Assembly (NCBI GenBank): GCA_050743625.1 | Contig: JBOGED010000369.1 | Span: 1 to 10,605 of the forward strand | Direction: 5' to 3' | DNA from: JBOGED01 sp050743625 | Lineage (GTDB): Bacteria; Actinomycetota; Nitriliruptoria; Euzebyales; Egibacteraceae | DNA: 10,605 nucleotides | In this document: piece by piece, positions 1 through 6,065 of the stretch | How the letters are laid out: every line of letters begins with the position of its first letter | Position numbering within the stretch: the first letter of the stretch is position 1 | Notes under the pieces: generated by a model | Database searches by the model: none | Told to the model about the DNA's origin: nothing | What the model saw: the letters and a program-made list of their open reading frames with translations, nothing else | Program-made: the position numbers and the translations under genes

Positions 1-25
1 GTTTGGGGGCTCGATGCCCCCAAAC
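1..25. terminator. Perfect 10-bp hairpin, probable terminator of a gene left of the window
   Basis: Positions 1-10 and 16-25 are perfect reverse complements with a 5-nt loop (TCGAT). The stem is G/C-rich with an A/T-rich outer end. No clean T-run follows on the + strand. The minus-strand flank is outside the window, so orientation cannot be decided. It most likely ends the preceding transcription unit. Confidence 0.5.
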
Positions 26-75
26 CGCAAACGCTTTAAACGAGAGCACAGGCTGAAGAGCAACCAGGGCCGCGC

Positions 76-126
76 CGCGTCGGGTGCAGCGACCTAAAAG
101 GGTTCTCAGGAGCGGAACCCGACGCG
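76..126 (+). promoter_or_regulatory. Inverted repeat in the region just upstream of pdtaS
   Basis: CGCGTCGGGT (76-85) is the exact reverse complement of ACCCGACGCG (117-126). A second, smaller stem inside the interval, GGGTTC (100-105) with GAACCC (115-120), shares bases 117-120 with the outer arm, so the two pairings are mutually exclusive as RNA. It could be a leader switch or a dyad bound by a regulator. If transcription starts close to the ATG (see pdtaS), it would be DNA only. Function is inferred from symmetry alone. Confidence 0.3.
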
Positions 127-159
127 ATGCGGCCCGTGCGGCCCGTACCATGAGCCGGG

Positions 160-1647
160 ATGTCTGTGCTTTCTGACCTGCTCGCCGATCGGTGCAAGCT
201 GGATACGGCCGCCGTCGACCATCTGCAGGTGCTGCTGGTCGAGTGGCAGATACTCGCGGACCTGTCGTTCGCGGATCTGTTGCTGTTCGTCCGTCACGAG
301 CTACCAGACGGGAAGCCCGGATACCTATGCGTGGGGCAGATGCGCCCCTACACGGCACAGACGATCTACACAGAAGACCTGGTCGGCCAGGTATTTCCCT
401 TGACCGACCGGCCAATGGTCGGGCGGGCGTTTGCTGAGCGGCGGGTGATCCGCGACGCCGACCCAGACTGGTCCACGGGAGTACCGGTCCGCGAGGAGGC
501 GATCCCCGTCCGGTACTCCGGGGGGATGGCCGTTGAGGAAGGGGAAGGCGAGATCGTCGCCGTCGTGACGCGTGAGGCCAACGTCTCGACCGCACGCTCT
601 CCCTCAGAGCTGGAGCTGACATACCTGCAGTCAGCGGGGGAGCTGGCGCAGATGCTCGTGGAGGGCACCTTTCCCTACCGGGGTGAGACTGCGGAGGAGC
701 GGGAGCTGTCACCCCGTGTGGGCGACGGGATCATGCGCCTCGACGCCCGCGGCGTGGTGATGTACGCGTCCCCGAACGCCATCTCCGCGTACCGCCGGCT
801 CGGCAGCTTGGACAGCCTCACCGCGCAGCATGTCGACGACTTCGACCTGGCGAGCGACGACTTGGCGGAGGCGCTCATCGAGGGCGTGCCGACGATCAGC
901 GAGGTGGAGAGCCAAGGCGCTGTCGTCCTGCGCCGGCTGTTGCCCTTGATCGGGCGCGGTCAGGTGATCGGCGGGCTGATCCTCGTCCGCGAGGTGACGG
1001 AGCTTCGGAGGCAGGAGCGCGCCTTGCGGTTGAAGGACGCCACTATCCGCGAGATCCATCACCGTGTGAAGAACAACCTCCAGACGGTGGCCTCGCTCCT
1101 GCGATTGCAAGGGCGGCGCTTAAGCTCAGACGAGGCGCGTGAGGCGCTGGCCGAGAGCGTCCGGCGTATCTCGTCGATCGCCCTGGTGCACGAGACGTTA
1201 AGCCAGGAGTCGCGCCAGCGGGTCAGCTTCGACAAGATCGCGAGCCGCATCGTCGACATGCTCAGCGACGGGATCGTGAACCCGGACAGACCGGTGACGT
1301 TCGAGATGGACGGGAGTCCCGGTGACCTGCCCGCCGAGGTCGCGACCCCGCTCGCATTGGTCATGACCGAGCTGCTCCAGAACTGCGTCGAGCACGCGTT
1401 TCCCGCGGGCAGTCCCGCCAAAGGGGCTGGTCGAGTCAGCATCTGCTTCGAGCGTGGCCTCGCGAAGTTACGGATCCTCGTGAGCGACGACGGGGTCGGG
1501 CTGCCCGAGGGGCGCACATTGGAAAGCATCGCCAACCTCGGCTTGCAGATCGCGCGCACGCTTGTGGAGAGCGAGCTCGGAGGGACGTTGGACGCGCTGG
1601 CCGGTGGTACCGGGACTTGTATCGAGCTGGTGATCCCGCTCCCGTAA
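160..1647 (+). CDS. pdtaS: PdtaS-type sensor histidine kinase (GAF-like + PAS + HisKA_2/HATPase)
   Basis: A 495-residue soluble sensor kinase, close to the length of mycobacterial PdtaS (about 500). Residues 1-145 look like the GAF-like H_kinase_N sensor module and about 180-285 like a PAS domain. The HisKA_2 dimerisation helix contains EIHHRVKNNLQ at 298-308, with the phospho-acceptor expected at His301. The ATPase core has its N-box at 404-412 (ELLQNCVEH, Asn408), a DDGVG box at 443-447 and an NLGLQIA box at 459-465. No membrane segment is visible. In mycobacteria PdtaS phosphorylates PdtaR, an ANTAR-domain RNA-binding antiterminator; no such partner lies in this window. ATG160 has only a weak GAGCCGGG upstream. 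A TACCAT hexamer at 146-151 would allow a very short or leaderless transcript. It is convergent with whiB1 and shares a terminator with it. Confidence 0.92.
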   Translation: MSVLSDLLADRCKLDTAAVDHLQVLLVEWQILADLSFADLLLFVRHELPDGKPGYLCVGQMRPYTAQTIYTEDLVGQVFPLTDRPMVGRAFAERRVIRDADPDWSTGVPVREEAIPVRYSGGMAVEEGEGEIVAVVTREANVSTARSPSELELTYLQSAGELAQMLVEGTFPYRGETAEERELSPRVGDGIMRLDARGVVMYASPNAISAYRRLGSLDSLTAQHVDDFDLASDDLAEALIEGVPTISEVESQGAVVLRRLLPLIGRGQVIGGLILVREVTELRRQERALRLKDATIREIHHRVKNNLQTVASLLRLQGRRLSSDEAREALAESVRRISSIALVHETLSQESRQRVSFDKIASRIVDMLSDGIVNPDRPVTFEMDGSPGDLPAEVATPLALVMTELLQNCVEHAFPAGSPAKGAGRVSICFERGLAKLRILVSDDGVGLPEGRTLESIANLGLQIARTLVESELGGTLDALAGGTGTCIELVIPLP

Positions 1648-1665
1648 CCATCACCGGAATGACAA

Positions 1666-1692
1666 GCGCCGGGCCCTGGGAAGGCCCGGCGC
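1666..1692. terminator. Bidirectional terminator hairpin between pdtaS and whiB1
   Basis: A perfect 10-bp GC-only stem, GCGCCGGGCC (1666-1675) with GGCCCGGCGC (1683-1692), and a 7-nt loop. It sits 19 nt after the pdtaS stop and 20 nt after the whiB1 stop, so it can serve both convergent genes. No real T-tract follows on either side, which is common in actinobacterial terminators. Confidence 0.75.
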
Positions 1693-1711
1693 GTGTGACG
1701 CGATATGTGCG

Positions 1712-1963
1712 CTAACTTGCGATGCGGCGGCGGCGTTGGCGACTGCGACGAAGCGTTCGACGCTCATCTTCGCTCATGCCACCCCAGACGCCAGCGTCCT
1801 GGTTGGTATCCAGAGCCCATTCCAGGCAGTGCGCCGTTACTGCGCATTGCCGGCACACGGTCTTTGCCCGCTCAACCTGATCCAGAGCAGGGCCTGTGGT
1901 TCCGATGGGGAAAAAGAGTTCGGGATCCTCGTCCAGACACGCAGCCTTTTGGCGCCAGTCCAT
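1712..1963 (-). CDS. whiB1: WhiB1-type Fe-S transcription factor (Wbl family)
   Basis: An 83-residue Wbl protein. The four cluster-ligating cysteines are C9, C37, C40 and C46 (C-x27-C-x2-C-x5-C), the spacing known for WhiB1. The signature GVWGGMSEDERR lies at 58-69 and a basic tail rich in Arg follows. The N-terminus MDWRQKAAC and the DEDPELFFP block are typical of the WhiB1 subgroup rather than WhiB2, 3 or 7. WhiB1 is known in mycobacteria as an essential protein with a nitric-oxide-reactive [4Fe-4S] cluster that binds region 4 of the primary sigma factor. The ATG at 1963 fits the family N-terminus exactly; the Shine-Dalgarno is weak (AGCGAGCC). The tail-to-tail arrangement with pdtaS also occurs in M. 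tuberculosis (Rv3219/Rv3220c). Confidence 0.95.
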   Translation of the reverse strand: MDWRQKAACLDEDPELFFPIGTTGPALDQVERAKTVCRQCAVTAHCLEWALDTNQDAGVWGGMSEDERRTLRRSRQRRRRIAS

Positions 1964-2012
1964 GATGTTCAGGCTCGCTTTCGACTGATCTGCACTCGGG
2001 GGAAGGGAAAGT

Positions 2013-2049
2013 CAAGAGGTGAGGGAAGGGGGGTAGGATTCACCTCTTG
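2013..2049. promoter_or_regulatory. 10-bp inverted repeat upstream of whiB1
   Basis: CAAGAGGTGA (2013-2022) and TCACCTCTTG (2040-2049) are perfect reverse complements separated by 17 nt, centred about 70 bp upstream of the whiB1 start. On the minus strand the proximal arm runs into TCTTGACT, containing a -35-like TTGACT. This suits an operator overlapping a whiB1 promoter, or a leader hairpin. No convincing -10 was found at the expected distance (the best is CAGATC). Which factor might bind is unknown. Confidence 0.35.
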
Positions 2050-2057
2050 GCTCGTTC

Positions 2058-2168
2058 GTGCCGGCGAGAGAGCGGGGGCAAAGCCTCTCGCGGGAGGCGA
2101 AACGCCGATCGCCTTATCGGACGATCGCTACGCTCACGGCTGGGCGGCACAGACCCTTTGTAAGGGTC
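2058..2168 (+). promoter_or_regulatory. Candidate multi-hairpin RNA between whiB1 and the GDPD gene
   Basis: This non-coding stretch folds by eye into a closed multi-branch shape. GTGCCG (2058-2063) pairs with CGGCAC (2145-2150). Inside it lie three compatible hairpins: GCGAGAG/CTCTCGC (2064-2070/2085-2091), GGCG-AAA-CGCC (2096-2106) and GATCG/CGATC (2107-2111/2122-2126). A further perfect 7-bp hairpin, GACCCTT-TGT-AAGGGTC, follows at 2152-2168. It lies 76-132 nt upstream of the possible GDPD starts, where a 5' leader element would be. I do not recognise a known riboswitch class. High GC makes chance stems common, and the minus strand (whiB1 leader) is also possible. Confidence 0.3.
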
Positions 2169-2300
2169 GTCACATAACCCGACTCGAACGTGCCTGGTCA
2201 CCCTACGTCCAACTGGCTAGCCTGTAAAGGGGTTCTTTTCAACATGCGGAAGCGTGTTCAACGGACGAGCGCTCTGCGCACGCCCTTTGTCCGACATTCA

Positions 2301-3020
2301 ATGGGTATAGACACCGTCATCGTCGGCCACCGCGGATCACCCTCAGTGGCTCCTGAAAACACGCCCACCTCGTTCTCCGCCGCCGCGAGGTCGGGTGCCG
2401 GATGGGTCGAGCTCGATGTGCGCCGCAGCGCGGACGGTGTACTCGTTGTCCATCACGACCCGTTTACCGCAGACGGGACCGCGCTCATCGACCTGCGGGC
2501 AGATGCGCTGGCCGCGCGGGGCGTGTGGTCGTTGCCTGAGGTGCTCGCGCGGCTGCCTGCGGGACTGGGAGTGGACCTTGAGGTGAAGAACCTTCCCGGG
2601 GAACCCGACTACGACGAGGCTCAAACGGTGGTTGACCTGCTAGATCCGGTTCTCCGGCCGGTGATCGGCGGTCGACCGCTGATGACGAGCTCGTTCAATC
2701 CACTGACCGTCCAGCGCCTCGGTGAGGTCCTCGGCCCCGTTCCCACCGGCTTTCTTCACGGCCCCGGGCTCGGTCTCGACGCCGCCGCGGACTTCGCGCG
2801 TGAGTTGGGCGCTGCGGTCCTGTGCCCCAATGTCGAGGCGAGTCCTCTCGACGCCAAGACGATCGGAGCCGTCCGTGAGTCCGGCCTCGCGGTCATGGTA
2901 TGGGTCGTCGACGACCCATACGAGGCGATCCGCCTCGCCGAGGTGGGCGTCGATGCGCTATGCACAAACGAGCCTAAGCGCCTCGTCGACGCGCTCTCTG
3001 AGAGGCGACCAACGCCGTGA
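2301..3020 (+). CDS. Glycerophosphodiester phosphodiesterase family protein
   Basis: A 239-residue GDPD TIM-barrel enzyme expected to hydrolyse glycerophosphodiesters to glycerol 3-phosphate and an alcohol. The family landmarks are in order: GHRG at 9-12 (catalytic His10, Arg11), APENT at 17-21, the metal-binding ELD at 38-40, the second catalytic His in VVHHD at 49-53, the metal ligand E95 in DLEVKN, and WVVDDPYE and a C-terminal CTNEP block at 221-225. No signal peptide is visible, so a cytoplasmic enzyme is likely. The start is uncertain. ATG2301 places the first strand correctly but has no Shine-Dalgarno. The in-frame ATG at 2244 has AAAGGGG about 12 nt upstream and would add 19 residues, rich in Arg and not a signal peptide. 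The gene ends 8 nt from the end of the opposing lipid kinase gene. Confidence 0.88.
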   Translation: MGIDTVIVGHRGSPSVAPENTPTSFSAAARSGAGWVELDVRRSADGVLVVHHDPFTADGTALIDLRADALAARGVWSLPEVLARLPAGLGVDLEVKNLPGEPDYDEAQTVVDLLDPVLRPVIGGRPLMTSSFNPLTVQRLGEVLGPVPTGFLHGPGLGLDAAADFARELGAAVLCPNVEASPLDAKTIGAVRESGLAVMVWVVDDPYEAIRLAEVGVDALCTNEPKRLVDALSERRPTP

Positions 3021-3028
3021 GCGCGGTC

Positions 3029-3946
3029 CTAGGCGATGACGGAGCAGGCGTCCGGGACGGAGGTGAGCATGAGATGGTCGGTCTCGCCGAGGTATTCGCC
3101 GTCGACGTGCAGGGCGACCGGGGCAGTGCACCTGAGCTCGTAGAGGCGGTGGTCGTGCCAGCCTCGGACGTGCCTCAAACGGTTGACACCGTCGCCGGTC
3201 AGCGCGCGGTAGGCGACGCGGGCGAGCGTGGTGACCCGGGTGTCGGTGAGGCCGGTCAGGTCAAGGCCGGCGTTGAGCTCGGCCCTGGGGCATAGGCGCG
3301 CGGGAAGCTTCCCAAGGAAGGTGTAGGGGTTGCTGTTGCATGCGACGACTGTGCGGAGGCGGTCGTCGGAGGGGATGCCGTCCACCGACAGCGACATGCA
3401 CACGTCGGTTCGGAGTGTGGCTAGGTACGCGAGGATCCCGCACCAGAAGAAGGTCGCCTGGCGGGCGGTGCGCTTCAGCAGGAGCCGCTCCTCGACCATC
3501 CGGACGACCGTCCCGTCGAAACCCAAGCCGGCGCAGAATCCGAAGTAGCGGCCGTTGGCGACGCCGAGGCCCACGGACCGGCTGTCGCGTTCCCGTAGCT
3601 TGCGTAGCACGACAGAGGTTGCTTCGACCGCATCGTTGGGCAGCCCGAGCGTCCGCGCCCACACGTTCGCCGAACCGCCAGGGATGATCGCGAGCCGCAC
3701 TCCGGACCGGGCGATGCCCTGGAGCGCCTCGTTCACGGTCCCGTCCCCGCCGAGGACCACGACGACGTCATAACCGGCTCGCACCGCGCGCGCGGACAGG
3801 GAGATCGCGTGGCCTCGCCGTTGCGTCGACTCGACGTCGAGACGGAGCTCCGCCGCAAGCGCATGGGAAATCACGTCGATGACCGCCGGCGTGGTCGTCG
3901 TGGCGCTCGGGTTGTAGAGCAGGAGCGCCCGCGTTCGGCGCGTCAG
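3029..3946 (-). CDS. Diacylglycerol/sphingosine kinase-family lipid kinase, CTG start
   Basis: A 305-residue DAGK_cat-family protein expected to phosphorylate a lipid such as diacylglycerol with ATP. GGDGTVNE lies at 66-73 and PGGSANVWAR at 89-98 (family form PGGTxNDxAR). The first in-frame ATG/GTG/TTG is GTG3874, but that would delete the first strand and nucleotide-binding loop, which are present upstream as ALLLYNPSATT. No ATG, GTG or TTG codon exists between that block and the sigma factor coding region. The plausible start is therefore CTG at 3946-3944, which overlaps the sigF stop by 4 nt and has GGGGAGAGGCGGAG just upstream. It is the last gene of the rsbW-sigF operon, so its expression should follow SigF. 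No membrane segment is seen. Confidence 0.85.
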   Translation of the reverse strand: MTRRTRALLLYNPSATTTTPAVIDVISHALAAELRLDVESTQRRGHAISLSARAVRAGYDVVVVLGGDGTVNEALQGIARSGVRLAIIPGGSANVWARTLGLPNDAVEATSVVLRKLRERDSRSVGLGVANGRYFGFCAGLGFDGTVVRMVEERLLLKRTARQATFFWCGILAYLATLRTDVCMSLSVDGIPSDDRLRTVVACNSNPYTFLGKLPARLCPRAELNAGLDLTGLTDTRVTTLARVAYRALTGDGVNRLRHVRGWHDHRLYELRCTAPVALHVDGEYLGETDHLMLTSVPDACSVIA

Positions 3947-4701
3947 TACTCCGCCTCTCCCCGCATCCCCTCGCGAAGAAAGGTGAGGATACGGGCCAAG
4001 AGGCGTGAAACGTGCATCTGGCTGATGCCGACCTGGTCCGCGATCTGCGACTGGGTCTTCCCGCCAAAGAAGCGGAGGTAGAGGATCGTACGCTCGCGCC
4101 CAGGAAGCTGCTCGATCAAAGGCGCCAGCGAGGCGAAGTACTCCAGGTTGTCGAGCCGGAGGTCTTCCTCACCGATGCGGTCCGACCGCATCGGTGCGTC
4201 CTCCTCGTCGCCGGAAGGAGCGTCGAGCGAGGTCGTCGAGTACGCCTGACCCGACTCCAGCGCCTCGAGCACCTCCTCCTCCGTGACGCCGGCGTACTTC
4301 GCCATCTCGGCCACGGTCGGAGCCCGACCCAGATCCTGCGTGATCTGGGCGACGACCTTGTTCATGCGCAGCGACAGCTCCTGCAGGCGTCGGGGCACAC
4401 GGATGGCCCATCCCTTGTCGCGGAAGTACCGCTTCAGCTCACCGACGATCGTCGGGGTCGCATAGGTCGAGAACTCGACCCCGCGCGTGAGATCGAAGCG
4501 GTCGATCGCCTTGAGGAGGCCAACCGATCCGACCTGGATCAGGTCGTCGAGCGGCTCGCCGCGGTCCTTGAATCGCTTGGCCAGATATTCGACGAGCGGC
4601 AGATGCAAGGTCGCGAGGGCCTCCCGGTACGCGGGGTCGCCGCTCTCTCTGAGCTGGGCGAAAAGATCCTTCGTGTCCTCACGTGTGTACTGCGGGGTCA
4701 T
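3943..4701 (-). CDS. sigF: Group 3 RNA polymerase sigma factor, SigF/SigB type
   Basis: A 252-residue stress or sporulation-type sigma factor. Region 2 spans about 33-102, with DDLIQVGSVGLLKAIDRFD at 52-70 (core binding, 2.2) and FSTYATPTIVGELKRYFRD at 77-95 (2.3-2.4). Region 3 is about 103-165. Region 4 is about 190-245, with a helix-turn-helix around KTQSQIADQVGISQMHVSRL. The N-terminal region 1.1 of primary sigma factors is absent. The start ATG4701 overlaps the rsbW stop as ATGA, so the two are translationally coupled. The rsbW-sigF pairing is standard for actinobacterial SigF, which is held inactive by RsbW and released by anti-anti-sigma factors; none of those is in this window. Confidence 0.93.
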   Translation of the reverse strand: MTPQYTREDTKDLFAQLRESGDPAYREALATLHLPLVEYLAKRFKDRGEPLDDLIQVGSVGLLKAIDRFDLTRGVEFSTYATPTIVGELKRYFRDKGWAIRVPRRLQELSLRMNKVVAQITQDLGRAPTVAEMAKYAGVTEEEVLEALESGQAYSTTSLDAPSGDEEDAPMRSDRIGEEDLRLDNLEYFASLAPLIEQLPGRERTILYLRFFGGKTQSQIADQVGISQMHVSRLLARILTFLREGMRGEAEY

Positions 4702-5084
4702 TCCTGATCTCGCGAGATTAACCGATGCTTGGAGAGGACCACGGTGCTGCCCGCCCGCTGAGACTCGACGCGTAGGTCGTCGGCAAGCGCCCGAAGGATC
4801 ATCCACGAGAAGGACGACTCGTCGATGACCTTGGCGGGAGCATCGACCTGCGCGGCGAGCCGCACCTCGAGCCCCGTCTCGGTCGGCACGACCGTCATCT
4901 CGATCCGTCCTTTGGGCACGTGATGAAGGAGTTGGGTCGCCGCCTCTTCGACGGCCATCCGCAGGTCGTCGATCTGGTCGATCGTGAATCGGTCCCGCGC
5001 GGCGATCCCACCGATCGCGGTCCGAAGCATGGCCAGATGCGCTGGCGTCGGGGGGACCCTGACGATCACCACGTTGTCGTTCAC
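4698..5084 (-). CDS. rsbW: RsbW/UsfX-type anti-sigma factor of the GHKL ATPase fold
   Basis: A 128-residue protein of SpoIIAB/RsbW type directly upstream of sigF, which identifies its target. The helix around DDLRMAVEEAAT (39-50) is the N-box helix, but the Asn expected to coordinate Mg-ATP is replaced by Gln51. No DxGxG box is seen; the corresponding region reads SFSWMILRALADD (91-103). That SFSW-ALADD pattern resembles mycobacterial UsfX, so the degeneracy is probably a subfamily trait rather than decay. The start is GTG5084, preceded by GGGGG at 5088-5092 with a short 3-nt spacing. The gap to cspA carries the cspA terminator, so rsbW should have its own promoter in 5085-5186. I could not identify a convincing one. 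Confidence 0.85.
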   Translation of the reverse strand: MNDNVVIVRVPPTPAHLAMLRTAIGGIAARDRFTIDQIDDLRMAVEEAATQLLHHVPKGRIEMTVVPTETGLEVRLAAQVDAPAKVIDESSFSWMILRALADDLRVESQRAGSTVVLSKHRLISRDQE

Positions 5085-5186
5085 GTTCCCCCAATAGCTG
5101 GAGTGATAGGGCGCCCGAAGCCTACCCGTCGTGACCGCCGCGCACTGTGCATCATCTCCGGCCAGCCAACCTTGTCCGAGAAAAGG

Positions 5187-5217
5187 TCGAGCCCCGATCT
5201 TTGGGATCGGGGCTCGA
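5187..5217 (-). terminator. Rho-independent terminator of cspA
   Basis: A perfect 13-bp stem (5187-5199 with 5205-5217) and 5-nt loop. On the minus strand it is followed by CCTTTTCTC, giving a short U-run. It begins 17 nt after the cspA stop codon, and it separates cspA from the downstream rsbW operon. Confidence 0.88.
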
Positions 5218-5233
5218 GAGGTGTGCGCCAGTG

Positions 5234-5440
5234 CTACCCGACGACCTCGACGTTCGCGGCTTGCTCGCCTTTCGCGCCCTGCGTGATGTCGAACTCGACC
5301 TTCGTGCCCTCTTGGAGCGTACGGAAGCCGTTCATCTTGATCGCGGTGAAGTGGACGAACACGTCGTCCGCTCCGTCATCACGAGAGATGAAGCCGTAGC
5401 CTTTCTCGTCGGAGAACCACTTGACGGTACCTGTCGCCAT
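5234..5440 (-). CDS. cspA: Cold-shock domain protein, CspA family
   Basis: A 68-residue single OB-fold RNA/ssDNA-binding protein. MATGTVKWF opens strand 1, RNP1 is KGYGFI at 13-18 and RNP2 is VFVHF at 27-31. Length and the C-terminal GEQAANVEVV match actinobacterial CspA. The start ATG5440 is set by the family N-terminus and has GAGGGCAAGG upstream; the reading frame is open further upstream to 5539, but that part is not CspA-like. It probably acts as an RNA chaperone in the cytoplasm. The leader region upstream overlaps the decayed ATP-grasp gene on the other strand. Confidence 0.95.
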   Translation of the reverse strand: MATGTVKWFSDEKGYGFISRDDGADDVFVHFTAIKMNGFRTLQEGTKVEFDITQGAKGEQAANVEVVG

Positions 5441-5503
5441 TGCCTTGCCCTCGTTTTCAGTCGTTACCTTGAGTTGCCAGCCAGCCGTGGCGGCTAGCTT
5501 TGA

Positions 5504-5965
5504 GGGGCTGCAACAGCGATCCAGCGGTACAAGATCCACGTCGTCCGTGCCCTCGACCCGCTACGCTACCAGGTCGCATCCTCTCGCGGCAGGGGTAGAC
5601 CGGACATTTGGCGATGGGCGGGCACGAATGCGGGCGGTACTGACTGGAACGGATACCGCAGAGTGACTACCTCGGGCCGCTCTTGGGGAACTTGGTATGG
5701 ACAGCTCCCTCGGAGATTGACGAGACTTGACGATGCCCCAGCGCCGCTTCGGCCCTCGACAGCCGCAAGGTGAAAGGTCTCCACCCGCCCGTGGGGACAG
5801 GCCAGCCACCACTCGTCGGGCTGGACCTGATCGTTCCCGATGTTCGGGGAGCCGAGTACGCGTTCATCGAAGCGAACGAACGGCCCGGTCGCGCGAACCA
5901 CGAGCCTCAGCCCACCACCCAGCGTTTCGTCGACCTGCTGTTCCCGCGCACCCGCCCCGACCCCG
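5504..5965 (+). pseudogene. Decayed ATP-grasp ligase gene (C-terminal part, frameshifted)
   Basis: Two adjacent reading frames give complementary pieces of what looks like one protein. The frame open from 5504 to the stop at 5771-5773 encodes a run including AIQRYKIHVVRALDPLRYQV, reminiscent of the central ATP-grasp strand. The frame from about 5797 to 5965 encodes LVGLDLIVPDV, AEYAFIEANERPG and a tail NHEPQPTTQRFVDLLFP. This resembles the metal-binding end of ATP-grasp enzymes, where Glu and Asn of the (I/V)ExN motif hold Mg-ATP. The join near 5770 needs a frame change, no start or N-terminal half is found, and the segment abuts cspA. I read this as a relic of a deleted and frameshifted gene. 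Substrate and subfamily cannot be named, and no database search was possible. A minus-strand reading of 144 codons across 5566-6000 exists but looks like antisense. Confidence 0.45.
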
Positions 5966-6065
5966 TAAGAGAGGGCCGTCCGCCGCCGCGACCCGGACAT
6001 CGGGACAGGCCCGTTACTACTGCGGCGCGGGAGGGCAAGGTACGTTGCAGCAGGAGGTTTACGAC

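Noticed and set aside
2058..2168. Known riboswitch (c-di-GMP type I or ydaO/c-di-AMP)
   Set aside because: Some short strings recall these classes (GGGGCAAAGCC on +, GGTGAATCCTA on -), but the remaining conserved blocks and their order are missing.
1736..2227. Plus-strand reading frame of 163 codons
   Set aside because: It is antisense to whiB1 and continues through its upstream region; WhiB1 on the minus strand has every expected cysteine.
4012..4707. Plus-strand reading frame of 231 codons
   Set aside because: It is the mirror of sigF, which has clear sigma regions 2-4.
5110..5125. SigF-type promoter (GGGTAG on the minus strand) for rsbW autoregulation
   Set aside because: No GTTT-like -35 lies 15-17 nt upstream, so the match is only the short -10 and could be chance.
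5566..6000. Minus-strand reading frame of 144 codons
   Set aside because: No recognisable domain or ribosome binding site; the plus strand over the same bases encodes ATP-grasp-like motifs with GC-rich third positions.
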